NCBI RefSeq assembly: GCF_003415655.1
Contig: NZ_QRHC01000003.1
Location: forward strand, 550,600 to 614,599
Length of the DNA: 64,000 nt
From: Vibrio maerlii
GTDB taxonomy: Bacteria; Pseudomonadota; Gammaproteobacteria; Enterobacterales; Vibrionaceae
Direction of reading: 5' to 3'
The position numbers and the translations under genes are program-made. Below are positions 20,003 to 29,166 of the stretch, one piece after another. Positions within the stretch are counted from its first letter, which is position 1, and each line of letters opens with the position of its first letter. The notes under the pieces were generated by a model. That model saw only the letters and a list, made by a program, of their open reading frames with translations, ran no database searches and was not told the origin of the DNA.

Positions 20003-20241
20003 GGTAAATCTCCCTGAAAATGATACGAAATCAATGTAACAAAGCACTAAATGTGATGAAATGCTTAACGTTCTATCAATTCATTATATCTAATTCATTT
20101 CTAAAATTAATCGTAGCGAAGTAACTAATCTTTCAGGCATAAAGAAGTCAGATGAGTGCTTTTCGCTACAGGTTTTAGCAGAATGCATCTGTAACTAAGT
20201 GTATAGTATGACAAGTATCATTTAGGGATTGAGTAGTAAAA

Positions 20242-20913
20242 ATGCCAGAGATTAAACAGTTATTCGAGAATAACTCGAAATGGTCTGAAGAAATTAAGTC
20301 TGAACGACCAGAATACTTTGCCAAGTTAGAAGAAGGGCAAAGCCCAGGTTTCTTGTGGATTGGTTGTTCAGACAGTCGAGTCCCGGCAGAACGCTTAACT
20401 GGCTTATATTCTGGCGAACTATTTGTTCACCGTAATGTAGCTAACCAAGTCATCCATACTGACTTAAACTGTTTATCGGTCGTTCAGTATGCGGTGGATG
20501 TACTTAAGGTCAAACACATCATTGTTTGTGGCCACTATGGCTGTGGTGGTGTAAATGCGGCTATCGATAACCCTAAGCTTGGCCTTATCAATAACTGGCT
20601 GCTGCATATTCGCGACCACTTCTTGAAGTTTCGCAGAGAGATCGAATCACTGCCCCGCGAGCAATGGGGTGATAAGCTCTGTGAAATCAATGTCGCTGAG
20701 CAGGTATATAACCTAGGTAATTCAACTATCATGCAAAATGCGTGGGAACGAGGCCAAGAGGTAGAAATTCATGGCGTGGTCTATGGTATTGGCGATGGCA
20801 AGTTAATGGATCTTGGTGTGCGTTGCTCAAACAACGAGACCTTGGAAAGCAGCCATCAAGAAGCGATCAACAAAATCATATCAAGCCCCGTCCTTGGCTT
20901 GCTAGAAGACTAA
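20242..20913 (+). CDS. can: Beta-class carbonic anhydrase
   Basis: Reversible hydration of CO2 to bicarbonate, needed for carboxylation reactions at air CO2 levels. Zinc ligands and catalytic dyad are seen in CSDSRV (Cys42, Asp44, Arg46) and HYGCGG (His98, Cys101). Length 223, close to E. coli Can (220). It starts 239 bp from the divergent SulP gene, so the intergenic region likely holds both promoters; its terminator is shared with hpt. Confidence 0.96.
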   Translation: MPEIKQLFENNSKWSEEIKSERPEYFAKLEEGQSPGFLWIGCSDSRVPAERLTGLYSGELFVHRNVANQVIHTDLNCLSVVQYAVDVLKVKHIIVCGHYGCGGVNAAIDNPKLGLINNWLLHIRDHFLKFRREIESLPREQWGDKLCEINVAEQVYNLGNSTIMQNAWERGQEVEIHGVVYGIGDGKLMDLGVRCSNNETLESSHQEAINKIISSPVLGLLED

Positions 20914-20934
20914 GTTACTCGTACCAGATTATAG

Positions 20935-20962
20935 AAAGCCCAGCTTATCGAGCTGGGCTTTT
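20935..20962. terminator. Bidirectional terminator between can and hpt
   Basis: AAGCCCAGCT-TATCG-AGCTGGGCTT followed by TTGC on the plus strand and by TTCT on the minus strand, between two convergent genes. Confidence 0.8.
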
Positions 20963-21005
20963 GCTATTGTTTGCTTCAGAAGGCTGGTCGTTTCAATGAG
21001 TTGAA

Positions 21006-21536
21006 TTACTCTTGAGGAACAACCTTGCCGATGTACGGCAGGTGACGGTAGTTTTGAGCGTAATCAATACCTACACCCACAACGAACTCATCAGGGATCT
21101 CAAAACCAATCCATTCAACATCCACTTTAACTTCACGGCGAGAAGGTTTATCCAGTAGCGTTGCAATCTTGATTGAGTTTGGTTCACGTAGAGACAAGAT
21201 CTCAACCACCTTATTCAGGGTGTTACCTGTATCGATAATATCTTCAACTAGCAGTACATCTTTACCCTTGATGTCGTCATCTAGGTCTTTGAGAATGCGT
21301 ACGTCACGAGAGCTTTCCATCGTGTTGCCGTAGCTCGATGCCGTCATAAAGTCGACTTGGTGAGTCAGTTCAATAGCACGTGCTAAGTCTGCCATGAATA
21401 CAAATGAACCGCGCAGTAGACCAACCATTACTAGGTTTTCACTACCCTGGTAAGTTTCCGTAATTTGCTTACCAAGCTCTTTAATACGCTCTTGAACTTC
21501 CTGCTCAGAGATCATCACTTCAACGGTATGTTTCAT
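21006..21536 (-). CDS. hpt: Hypoxanthine phosphoribosyltransferase
   Basis: Salvages hypoxanthine (and guanine) to IMP/GMP using PRPP. The PRPP-binding signature is [14 protein letters not shown] near 96-109, and DFMTASSYG forms the flexible loop. Start at ATG 21536 ([10 protein letters not shown]) gives 176 residues and aligns with E. coli Hpt (178); an opening to 21569 adds 11 atypical residues. It lies divergent from the LuxR-type regulator gene. Confidence 0.96.
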   Translation of the reverse strand: MKHTVEVMISEQEVQERIKELGKQITETYQGSENLVMVGLLRGSFVFMADLARAIELTHQVDFMTASSYGNTMESSRDVRILKDLDDDIKGKDVLLVEDIIDTGNTLNKVVEILSLREPNSIKIATLLDKPSRREVKVDVEWIGFEIPDEFVVGVGIDYAQNYRHLPYIGKVVPQE

Positions 21537-21569
21537 ACTAGTCTCGTTATTTGCTTCACTATCGAACAC

Positions 21570-21903
21570 TCAATAGTGAGGTGAAATTGTGGGGAAGAGT
21601 TTAGCACTGCTCATACAACTTAACTAGGTGAACCTATACCCTTAATCTTGAAATCGGTTTCTACCAACAGTTAAAAAGCGTTACATCTCTCAAAATAACT
21701 TATTTAGTACGCTAAACATGGTGCCTTTTCACCAGAGCGTATTGACTGGTCCTTATACGCAACAGTACACTCATCCCGACCCAAATAGATAATAAAACGG
21801 TCAGTAAGATCTTTATTTTTTAAATAGATAGCTTGGACATGCTGCCCCGTAAAGCTACAGAAAAATAAAGATCACTCACAATTCAATTGGCAAGGATAAA
21901 TTT
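21570..21903. other. Intergenic region between hpt and the LuxR-type gene
   Basis: This 334-bp stretch has no open frame of note. It must hold the promoters of both divergent genes and the 5' leader of the LuxR homologue, which ends in a candidate Qrr target (separate entry). I could not place a LuxR autorepression box with confidence. Confidence 0.5.
21882..21895 (+). promoter_or_regulatory. Candidate Qrr small-RNA pairing site over the ribosome binding site
   Basis: TTCAATTGGCAAGG, ending in the Shine-Dalgarno AAGGA that serves the ATG at 21904, matches the complement of the conserved Qrr segment as I remember it (TCAGTTGGCTAGG) at 11 of 13 bases. In Vibrio, Qrr RNAs with Hfq pair here to block translation of HapR/LuxR mRNAs at low cell density. 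Pairing is inferred; the Qrr genes are not in the window. Confidence 0.6.
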
Positions 21904-22509
21904 ATGGACCAATTTGTTAAGCGTCCGAGGACCAGGCTTTCTCCTCAAAAACGTAAGCTTCAGCTTATGGAAATATCTTTAGACGTATTCGCACGTCGCG
22001 GGATTGGTCGAGGTGGACATGCAGATATCGCTGAGATTGCTCAGGTATCTGTTGCAACCGTATTCAACTACTTTCCAACTCGAGAAGACTTGGTTGATGA
22101 AGTTCTCAACTACGTGGTAACTCAATACTCAAACTTCCTCTCAGATACCATCGATATCGATACGCCAGTGAAAGAGAACATCCAAAATGTTTCCGATGGC
22201 ATTATCGAGCTTATCATTAGCGACACACCATGGCTTAAGGTGTGGTTCGAATGGAGTGCATCAACGCGTGATGAAGTATGGCCACTGTTCGTATCTAGCA
22301 ACAAAAACAGTGAAATCCTGATTCAGAAGATGTTCGAGAAAGGCATCGACCGCAAAGAGGTGTGTGATGAGCACCAGCCTACTCATTTGGCTCACCTATT
22401 CAATGGTATTTGCTACTCGCTATTCGTTCAATCTAAGCGCCTAGAGAGCGTAGAAGAGATGCGCATGTTATCAACAAGCTACCAAGATATGCTGTGTATC
22501 TATAAGTAG
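21904..22509 (+). CDS. luxR: Quorum-sensing master regulator, LuxR/HapR/SmcR/OpaR family (TetR type)
   Basis: The 201-residue protein begins with the conserved KRPRTRLSPQKRKLQLMEI and a TetR-type helix-turn-helix (AEIAQVSVATVFNYFPTRED, near 47-66) essentially identical to that of V. harveyi LuxR. The ligand-pocket/dimer domain includes TPWLKVWFEWSASTRDEVWP near 107. These regulators act at high cell density, turning on bioluminescence, protease or competence genes and repressing biofilm or virulence genes. The symbol differs by species (hapR, smcR, opaR, litR, vanT). Neighbouring hpt is the usual partner. It is followed by AGAGAGCT repeats and a terminator. Confidence 0.96.
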   Translation: MDQFVKRPRTRLSPQKRKLQLMEISLDVFARRGIGRGGHADIAEIAQVSVATVFNYFPTREDLVDEVLNYVVTQYSNFLSDTIDIDTPVKENIQNVSDGIIELIISDTPWLKVWFEWSASTRDEVWPLFVSSNKNSEILIQKMFEKGIDRKEVCDEHQPTHLAHLFNGICYSLFVQSKRLESVEEMRMLSTSYQDMLCIYK

Positions 22510-22513
22510 CCTT

Positions 22514-22545
22514 GAGAAGCTAGAGAGCTAGAGAGCTAGAGAGCT
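22514..22545. repeat. 8-bp tandem repeat array AGAGAGCT (about four copies)
   Basis: One imperfect (GAGAAGCT) and three perfect AGAGAGCT copies begin five bases after the stop of the LuxR-type gene. The junctions create a CTAG every 8 bp. The same unit occurs after zapD at 37898. Confidence 0.9.
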
Positions 22546-22558
22546 AGACAAGTGTAGA

Positions 22559-22586
22559 GGTCGATGTGAGAGCATCGGCCTTTTTT
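22559..22586 (+). terminator. Terminator of the LuxR-type gene
   Basis: GGTCGATG/CATCGGCC stem (one G-T pair), loop TGAGAG, then TTTTTT. The sequence is almost identical to the terminator after yacG at 38231. Confidence 0.85.
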
Positions 22587-22600
22587 GGTTTTAGGGTTTG

Positions 22601-22668
22601 AGATAACTAGATAACTAGATAACTAGATAACTAGATAACTAGATAACTAGATAACTAGATAACTAGAT
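22601..22668. repeat. 8-bp tandem repeat array AGATAACT (eight and a half copies)
   Basis: Eight perfect head-to-tail copies of AGATAACT and a partial ninth fill 68 bp. Each junction forms CTAG. The array sits between the terminator of the LuxR-type gene and the terminator of lpd, so it is probably untranscribed or only weakly transcribed. Array length is likely to vary between strains. Confidence 0.95.
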
Positions 22669-22810
22669 ATTTTCAGCACTAATGTCACCCAATCAAACTG
22701 TATTCTATGCTGTAGCAACACACTTCCGAAGGGCTAAATCCTATCTAATTTTCTAAAATCTATAGGACGAAGTCCGTTCTATTTTCTAGAGCTCAGCGTC
22801 CTGCTCTAAC
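22669..22810. other. Spacer between repeat array and lpd terminator
   Basis: About 140 bp without an open frame. It contains short degenerate CTAG- and TATAGG-like runs (for example TTTTCTAGAGCTC near 22780) that look like decayed relatives of the arrays. No promoter or RNA is recognisable. Confidence 0.4.
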
Positions 22811-22841
22811 AAAAAAACCGCTGAAGATTCAGCGGTTTTTA
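22811..22841 (-). terminator. Terminator of lpd
   Basis: AACCGCTGAA-TC-TTCAGCGGTT on the minus strand followed by a run of T, about 20 bp past the lpd stop. Confidence 0.9.
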
Positions 22842-22862
22842 TCATTCACACACTAATAAGAA

Positions 22863-24293
22863 TTACTTTTTCTTCTTAACAGCTTTTTTGTTTGGAAGGT
22901 CAGTGATTGAACCTTCGAATACTTCAGCAGCTAGACCTACAGACTCGTGTAGCGTTGGGTGAGCGTGGATAGTTAGTGCGATATCTTCTGCATCACAGCC
23001 CATCTCGATCGCTAGACCGATTTCACCTAGTAGTTCACCACCATTAGTACCAACAATAGCACCACCAATAACACGGTGTGTGTCTTTGTCGAAGATCATC
23101 TTCGTCATACCGTCTGCACAGTCAGAAGCGATTGCACGACCAGAAGCTGCCCAAGGGAAAGTAGCAACTTCGTAGTTGATACCTTCAGCTTTCGCTTCTT
23201 TCTCAGTCTTACCAACCCAAGCCACTTCTGGTTCAGTGTAAGCAATTGAAGGGATTACTTTAGGGTCAAAGTAGTGCTTCTTACCAGAGATAACTTCAGC
23301 CGCTACGTGACCTTCATGAACACCTTTGTGAGCAAGCATTGGTTGACCAACGATATCACCGATAGCAAAGATGTGAGGTACGTTAGTACGCATTTGCTTG
23401 TCTACATTGATGAAGCCACGCTCATCAATTTCTAGACCTGCTTTCTCACCGTCGATCAGTAGGCCGTTTGGTACACGACCGATAGCAACTAGAACAGCAT
23501 CGTAGCGCTCAGCTTCTGCTGGTGCTTTCTTGCCTTCCATTGAAACGTAGATACCGTCTTCTTTCGCTTCAACTGCAGTTACTTTTGTTTCAAGCATCAG
23601 CTTGAACTTATCTTTGATGCGCTTAGTGAAGACTTTAACGATGTCTTTATCCGCTGCAGGGATAACTTGGTCGAACATCTCAACGACGTCTACTTTAGAG
23701 CCTAGAGAGTGGTAAACCGTACCCATTTCAAGACCGATGATACCACCGCCCATGATAAGCAGTTTCTCAGGAACTTCATTCAGCTCAAGTGCGTCAGTTG
23801 AATCCCAGATACGTGGGTCTTCATGTGGGATAAACGGCAGTTTGATTGGGCGAGAGCCCGCAGCAATGATCGCGTTGTCGAAGTTAACCGTTGTTGACTC
23901 GCCTTCACCTTCTACAAGGATAGAGTTAGGACCAGTGAACTTACCGTAGCCGTTAACAACTGTTACGTTACGCATCTTAGCCATACCGCCAAGACCACCA
24001 GTCAGTTGGTCTACAACTTTCTCTTTCCAGATACGGATCTTGCTGATGTCTGTCTGTGGCTCACCGAATACAACGCCGTGTTCAGCCATTGCTTTCGCTT
24101 CTTCGATTACTTTAGATACGTGAAGAAGCGCCTTTGATGGGATACAACCCACGTTTAGACATACGCCGCCAAGAGTGCTGTAACGTTCAATAAGAACCGT
24201 CTCAAGACCTAGGTCCGCACAACGGAATGCTGCAGAGTAACCAGCAGGACCTGAACCAAGTACAACAACTTGGGCTTTGATTTCTTTGCTCAT
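22863..24293 (-). CDS. lpdA: Dihydrolipoyl dehydrogenase (E3)
   Basis: E3 reoxidises the lipoyl groups of the pyruvate and 2-oxoglutarate dehydrogenases and of the glycine cleavage system, passing electrons to NAD. FAD motif GSGPAGYSAAFRCADLG near 13-29, redox disulfide GGVCLNVGCIPSK near 42-54, NAD motif MGGGIIGLEMG near 180, and catalytic HAHPTLHE near 444. Length 476, ending in a Lys-rich tail. It lies downstream of aceF but behind a 224-bp gap with a hairpin, so it probably also has its own promoter. Confidence 0.98.
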   Translation of the reverse strand: MSKEIKAQVVVLGSGPAGYSAAFRCADLGLETVLIERYSTLGGVCLNVGCIPSKALLHVSKVIEEAKAMAEHGVVFGEPQTDISKIRIWKEKVVDQLTGGLGGMAKMRNVTVVNGYGKFTGPNSILVEGEGESTTVNFDNAIIAAGSRPIKLPFIPHEDPRIWDSTDALELNEVPEKLLIMGGGIIGLEMGTVYHSLGSKVDVVEMFDQVIPAADKDIVKVFTKRIKDKFKLMLETKVTAVEAKEDGIYVSMEGKKAPAEAERYDAVLVAIGRVPNGLLIDGEKAGLEIDERGFINVDKQMRTNVPHIFAIGDIVGQPMLAHKGVHEGHVAAEVISGKKHYFDPKVIPSIAYTEPEVAWVGKTEKEAKAEGINYEVATFPWAASGRAIASDCADGMTKMIFDKDTHRVIGGAIVGTNGGELLGEIGLAIEMGCDAEDIALTIHAHPTLHESVGLAAEVFEGSITDLPNKKAVKKKK

Positions 24294-24477
24294 TTTGACC
24301 TCTTGTAGTCATTATCCCTAACAGGCTAAGTAGGTATTAGCGTTCATGTAACACCACATTTTACAGAGATGTTAACAGTGTGAAAGTCGCTTTAAGTTAG
24401 CCTGTGAGCTAGACAACAATTCCCCTTAAGATTCAGTCGAATCCTAGAACTATTGTCTTAAAAATTGTTTATTGTGA

Positions 24478-24507
24478 AGAAAAGGAAGGTGGCGACTGCC
24501 ACCTTCA
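24478..24507 (-). terminator. Hairpin terminator between aceF and lpd
   Basis: GAAGGTGGC-AGTC-GCCACCTTC on the minus strand followed by CTTTTCTTC, only about 10 bp past the aceF stop. The interrupted T run suggests partial termination, allowing some read-through to lpd. Confidence 0.7.
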
Positions 24508-24517
24508 ATTCAATACC

Positions 24518-26413
24518 TTACAGTACTAGACGACGAATGTCAGATAGAGCGCTGTTTAGGAAAGTGATGAAGCGTGCACCTTCAGCACCATCGATCACAC
24601 GGTGGTCGTATGATAGAGACAGTGGAAGCTGTAGTCGTGGTTCGAACTCTTTACCGTTCCACACTGGCTTCATTTCAGACTTAGATACACCAAGGATACC
24701 TACTTCTGGAGCGTTCACGATTGGTGTGAATGCAGTACCACCGATGCCGCCTAGGCTAGAGATTGTGAAACAACCGCCTTGCATGTCAGCTGCAGTTAGC
24801 TTACCAGCACGTGCTTTCTTAGACACAGCCATTAGCTCTTCAGATAGCTCGTAGATGCCTTTCTTGTTCACGTCTTTGAATACAGGAACAACCAGACCGT
24901 TTGGCGTATCTACTGCGATACCCACGTTTACGTACTTCTTAAGAATGATGCTTTCGCCATCTTCAGATAGAGAAGAGTTAAACGCTGGGAACGCTTCTAG
25001 TGCTTTAGCAACAGCTTTCATGATGAACACAAGAGGAGTGATCTTCATACCAGTGTCTTTCTTAGCTTCGATTGCGTTCTGCTCTTTACGGAATGCTTCT
25101 AGCTCAGTGATGTCTGCGTTGTCCCACTGTGTAACGTGAGGGATCATTACCCAGTTACGGTGTAGGTTCGCACCAGAGATCTTCTTAATCTTAGAAAGCT
25201 TCTGAACTTCAGTTTCGCCGAACTTGCTGAAGTCAACTTTTGGCCATGGTAGTAGACCAAGCGCAGAGCCGTCACCGCCTTTGCCAGATGCTGCTGCACC
25301 AGACTCAAGACGCTTAAGAGCATCTTTAACGTAAGCTTGAACGTCTTCTTTCAGTACGCGGCTCTTACGACCAGTACCTTTAACCTTAGATAGGTTAACG
25401 CCAAATTCGCGAGCTAGACGACGTACAACTGGAGAAGCGTGAGCGTACTCATCGTTCTCTTGGAAATCGTTCGCCGCAGGTGCCGCTTCAGCTTTTGCTG
25501 CTGGAGCAGGTGCCGCCGCAGGAGCTGCTGCCGGCGCTGCCGCAGGAGCCGCTGCAACTGGAGCTGCAGGAGCTGCGCCCGCAACCTCAAATACCATGAT
25601 TAAAGAACCAGTCGTTACTGAATCGCCTTCAGCAATCTTGATCTCTTTAACAGTACCAGCGAATGGTGCTGGTACTTCCATAGAAGCTTTGTCGCCTTCA
25701 ACAGTGATTAGAGATTGCTCTTCTTCTACTGTATCGCCAACTGAAACCATGATCTCAGTAACTTCTACTTCGTCACCGCCGATGTCAGGAACGTTTACTT
25801 CTTTGTTCGCTGCAGCAGCTGGTGCTGCTACTGGTGCTGGAGCAGCTTCAGCTACTGGTGCCGCCGGTGCACCTGAGCCAGCTACTTCAAATACCATCAC
25901 AAGAGAACCAGTCGTTACTGAATCGCCTTCAGCAATCTTGATCTCTTTAACCGTACCTGCAAATGGTGCAGGTACTTCCATAGAAGCTTTGTCGCCTTCA
26001 ACCGTTAGAAGAGACTGCTCTTCTTCGATTGAATCGCCAACGTTAACCATGATTTCAGTAACTTCTACTTCATCACCACCGATATCTGGAACGTGTACTT
26101 CTTTAAGTTCTGCTGCCGCCGCTGCTGGTGCAGGAGCTGCCGCTGGAGCTGCTTCAGGAGCAGGTGCCGCAGCACCCGCCTCTTCGCTCTCGAAAATCAT
26201 GATAAGAGAACCAGTCGTTACTGAATCGCCTTCAGCAATTTTGATTTCTTTAACGATACCTGCCTGAGACGCTGGTACTTCCATAGAAGCTTTGTCGCCT
26301 TCAACAGTGATCAGAGACTGTTCTTCTTCAACCTTGTCGCCAACGCTTACAAGAATCTCAGTAACTTCAACCTCATCCGCACCGATGTCAGGTACATTAA
26401 TTTCGATTGCCAT
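24518..26413 (-). CDS. aceF: Pyruvate dehydrogenase complex E2 (dihydrolipoyl acetyltransferase)
   Basis: Core of the PDH complex: transfers acetyl groups from lipoamide to CoA. There are three N-terminal lipoyl domains (each with [11 protein letters not shown]; lipoylated Lys near 41, 142 and 244), joined by Ala/Pro-rich linkers, then a peripheral subunit-binding domain ([14 protein letters not shown] near 328) and the catalytic domain ending with [13 protein letters not shown]. The 631 residues match the three-lipoyl E. coli form (630). The start is 30 bp from aceE. Confidence 0.98.
   Translation of the reverse strand: MAIEINVPDIGADEVEVTEILVSVGDKVEEEQSLITVEGDKASMEVPASQAGIVKEIKIAEGDSVTTGSLIMIFESEEAGAAAPAPEAAPAAAPAPAAAAAELKEVHVPDIGGDEVEVTEIMVNVGDSIEEEQSLLTVEGDKASMEVPAPFAGTVKEIKIAEGDSVTTGSLVMVFEVAGSGAPAAPVAEAAPAPVAAPAAAANKEVNVPDIGGDEVEVTEIMVSVGDTVEEEQSLITVEGDKASMEVPAPFAGTVKEIKIAEGDSVTTGSLIMVFEVAGAAPAAPVAAAPAAAPAAAPAAAPAPAAKAEAAPAANDFQENDEYAHASPVVRRLAREFGVNLSKVKGTGRKSRVLKEDVQAYVKDALKRLESGAAASGKGGDGSALGLLPWPKVDFSKFGETEVQKLSKIKKISGANLHRNWVMIPHVTQWDNADITELEAFRKEQNAIEAKKDTGMKITPLVFIMKAVAKALEAFPAFNSSLSEDGESIILKKYVNVGIAVDTPNGLVVPVFKDVNKKGIYELSEELMAVSKKARAGKLTAADMQGGCFTISSLGGIGGTAFTPIVNAPEVGILGVSKSEMKPVWNGKEFEPRLQLPLSLSYDHRVIDGAEGARFITFLNSALSDIRRLVL
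25590..26405 (-). repeat. Threefold internal DNA repeat encoding the aceF lipoyl domains
   Basis: Three copies about 300 bp apart are nearly identical over long runs at the DNA level; for example CCAGTCGTTACTGAATCGCC occurs at about 25609, 25909 and 26212. This suggests recent homogenisation (gene conversion) and could allow domain-number change by recombination. Confidence 0.85.
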
Positions 26414-26443
26414 TGCTTATTTACCTTCTAGTTAAGCGCTGTA

Positions 26444-29107
26444 TTAAGCGTATTGTGGGTTTGTTTTTTCAGTATCGATATCGAACTTAGCAATTGCTTC
26501 TGCAACTATAGACTTCTCGATATCACCACGGTTAGCTAGCTCAGTTAGTGCTGCAACTACTACGTAGCCTGCGTTCACTTCGAAGTGACGACGTAGGTTT
26601 GCACGGCTGTCTGAACGACCGAAGCCATCAGTACCAAGTACTTTGTAAGACTCAGAAGGCATGAACGCACGTACTTGCTCAGCGTAGTTCTTCATGTAAT
26701 CCGTTGCAGCGATTGCTGGTTCATTACCAAGAACTGTTGTGATGTAAGGTACTTTCGCTTCTGCTTCTGGGTGAAGCATGTTGTAACGCTCTGCGTCTTG
26801 ACCATCACGAGTTAGCTCGTTGAAAGACGTTACAGAGAATACATCAGATGCGATGCCGTACTCTTCGCTTAGGATAGTTGCTGCTTTACGTACTTCGTTC
26901 ATGATAGTACCAGAGCTCATTAGCTGAACTTTACCCTTCGCGCCAGCATGAGTTTCTAGCTTGTAGATACCCTTGCGGATGCCTTCTTCAGCGCCTTCTG
27001 GCATTGCTGGCATTGCGTAGTTTTCGTTCATTACCGTTAGGTAGTAGAACACGTTCTCTTGGTTCTCACCGTACATGCGACGGATACCGTCTTGCATGAT
27101 TACCGCTAGCTCGTAAGCAAACGTTGGGTCGTAAGAGATACAGTTAGGGATAGTGTTCGCTTGGATGTGCGAGTGACCATCTTCGTGCTGTAGACCTTCA
27201 CCGTTCAGTGTTGTACGACCTGCTGTAGCACCTAGTAGGAAACCACGAGCTTGTTGGTCACCTGCTAGCCATGCCATGTCACCGATACGTTGGAAACCGA
27301 ACATTGAGTAGTAGATGTAGAACGGGATCATTGGCAGATCGTTTGTGCTGTAAGAAGTCGCAGCAGCAACCCAAGATGCCATTGAGCCTAGTTCGTTGAT
27401 ACCTTCTTGAAGAACCTGACCAGACGTTGCTTCTTTGTAGTAAGAAACGATGCCTTTATCTTCTGGCGTGTATTCCTGACCATGTGGGTTGTAGATACCA
27501 ACCTGACGGAATAGACCTTCCATACCGAACGTACGAGCTTCATCACAGATGATAGGAACGATGTTCTTACCAATGTTCTTGTCTTTTAGTAGGATGTTCA
27601 GTGTACGAACGTAAGCCATTGTTGTAGAGATATCACGCTTCTGCTCACCTAATAGTGGAGCGAATGCGTCAAGCTCAGGAACCTTGAACTCTTGAGTGAA
27701 CTTAGGCAGACGCGCTGGCGTGTAACCTTTAAGATCTTTACGACGAGCGTGTAGGTATTCGTATTCCGCTGAACCTTCTTCAAGTTTCAGGTAAGGAAGC
27801 TCTGCCACTTTCTCATCAGATAGAATGTCTTGTAGACCTAGACGATCACGTAGGTATTGTACGTGAGTCATGTCCATCTTCTTAACACCGTGAGCGATGT
27901 TCTTACCTTCTGCAGCTTCACCCATGCCGTAACCTTTAACCGTCTTAGCTAGGATTACAGTCGGCTTGCCACCTGTCTCTTTTGCATTGTTGAATGCAGC
28001 GAACAGTTTAGAAGAATCGTGACCACCACGCTTCAGTTCGAAGATTTGGTCGTCAGTCATGTCTGCCACTAGTGCAGCTGTTTCTGGGTACTTACCAAAG
28101 AAGTGCTCACGTACGTATGCGCCATCTTTAGATTTGAATGTCTGGTAGTCACCATCGATAGTTTCGTTCATTAGTTGAAGAAGCTTACCTGTTGTGTCTT
28201 TAGCCAGTAGAGAATCCCAGTTGCTACCCCAGATAACTTTAACAACGTTCCAACCTGCACCTTTGAATAGGCCTTCAAGTTCTTGGATGATGCTACCGTT
28301 ACCCATTACAGGGCCGTCTAGACGCTGTAGGTTACAGTTGATGAGGAAACATAGGTTGTCTAGCTTCTCACGCGCAGCGAAAGAGATAGCACCACGTGAT
28401 TCTGGCTCATCCATCTCACCGTCACCTAGGAACGCGTATACGCGCTGTGCAGATGTGTCTTTAAGACCACGGCCTTCTAGGTACTTAAGGAAACGCGCTT
28501 GGTAGATCGCTGAGATTGGACCTAGGCCCATAGATACAGTAGGGAACTGCCAGAACTCAGGCATTAGTTTAGGGTGCGGGTATGATGGGATACCTTTACC
28601 GTCTACTTCTTGGCGGAAGTTGTCTAGCTGCTCTTCAGTTAGACGGCCTTCAACGAATGCACGAGAGTAGATACCTGGTGAGATGTGACCTTGGTAGTAA
28701 ACGAGATCGCCACCGTCTTTCGCGTTTGGTGCGCGGAAGAAGTGGTTGAAACATACTTCGTAGAATGCAGCTGCTGACTGGTAAGAGGCCATGTGACCAC
28801 CTAGGTCTAGGTCTTTCTTAGATGCACGCAATACGATCATGATTGCGTTCCAGCGAATGATTGAGCGGATACGACGCTCAAGAGTAACGTCACCAGGGTA
28901 AGCTGGCTCTTGCGCTGCAGGAATGGTGTTGATGTAGTTAGTGTTGATACCTGTTGGCATATCAACGCCGTCTAGACGTGCTTTCTCTAGAACGGTTTCT
29001 AGTAAGAACTGTGCGCGTTCTACACCTTCTTCACGTACAACTGACTCAAGAGCTTCTAACCAATCCTGAGTTTCCAGTGCATCTACGTCATGCTTCATGT
29101 CAGACAT
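26444..29107 (-). CDS. aceE: Pyruvate dehydrogenase E1 component (homodimeric)
   Basis: Thiamine-diphosphate enzyme that decarboxylates pyruvate and acetylates the E2 lipoyl arm. The TPP/Mg motif begins GDGEMDEPESRG near 230 and ends LINCNLQRLDGP. Length 887, equal to E. coli AceE. The AAGGAAAG ribosome binding site lies before ATG 29107. It follows pdhR by 59 bp; transcription most likely starts upstream of pdhR under the PdhR operator. Confidence 0.98.
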   Translation of the reverse strand: MSDMKHDVDALETQDWLEALESVVREEGVERAQFLLETVLEKARLDGVDMPTGINTNYINTIPAAQEPAYPGDVTLERRIRSIIRWNAIMIVLRASKKDLDLGGHMASYQSAAAFYEVCFNHFFRAPNAKDGGDLVYYQGHISPGIYSRAFVEGRLTEEQLDNFRQEVDGKGIPSYPHPKLMPEFWQFPTVSMGLGPISAIYQARFLKYLEGRGLKDTSAQRVYAFLGDGEMDEPESRGAISFAAREKLDNLCFLINCNLQRLDGPVMGNGSIIQELEGLFKGAGWNVVKVIWGSNWDSLLAKDTTGKLLQLMNETIDGDYQTFKSKDGAYVREHFFGKYPETAALVADMTDDQIFELKRGGHDSSKLFAAFNNAKETGGKPTVILAKTVKGYGMGEAAEGKNIAHGVKKMDMTHVQYLRDRLGLQDILSDEKVAELPYLKLEEGSAEYEYLHARRKDLKGYTPARLPKFTQEFKVPELDAFAPLLGEQKRDISTTMAYVRTLNILLKDKNIGKNIVPIICDEARTFGMEGLFRQVGIYNPHGQEYTPEDKGIVSYYKEATSGQVLQEGINELGSMASWVAAATSYSTNDLPMIPFYIYYSMFGFQRIGDMAWLAGDQQARGFLLGATAGRTTLNGEGLQHEDGHSHIQANTIPNCISYDPTFAYELAVIMQDGIRRMYGENQENVFYYLTVMNENYAMPAMPEGAEEGIRKGIYKLETHAGAKGKVQLMSSGTIMNEVRKAATILSEEYGIASDVFSVTSFNELTRDGQDAERYNMLHPEAEAKVPYITTVLGNEPAIAATDYMKNYAEQVRAFMPSESYKVLGTDGFGRSDSRANLRRHFEVNAGYVVVAALTELANRGDIEKSIVAEAIAKFDIDTEKTNPQYA

Positions 29108-29166
29108 GGCGATCTTTCCTTTTGTTGGTTTGATCTACTAATTAGTTATGGCAAATGATTCTTAAT

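Noticed and set aside
22601..22668. CRISPR-like regular repeats
   Set aside because: The 8-bp units are directly adjacent with no unique spacers, so this is a simple tandem repeat.
25596..26267. A 223-codon plus-strand frame opposite aceF rich in Ser, Thr and Ala
   Set aside because: It is the antisense of the repeated lipoyl and Ala/Pro linker codons; its own repeats mirror those of aceF and it has no ribosome binding site.
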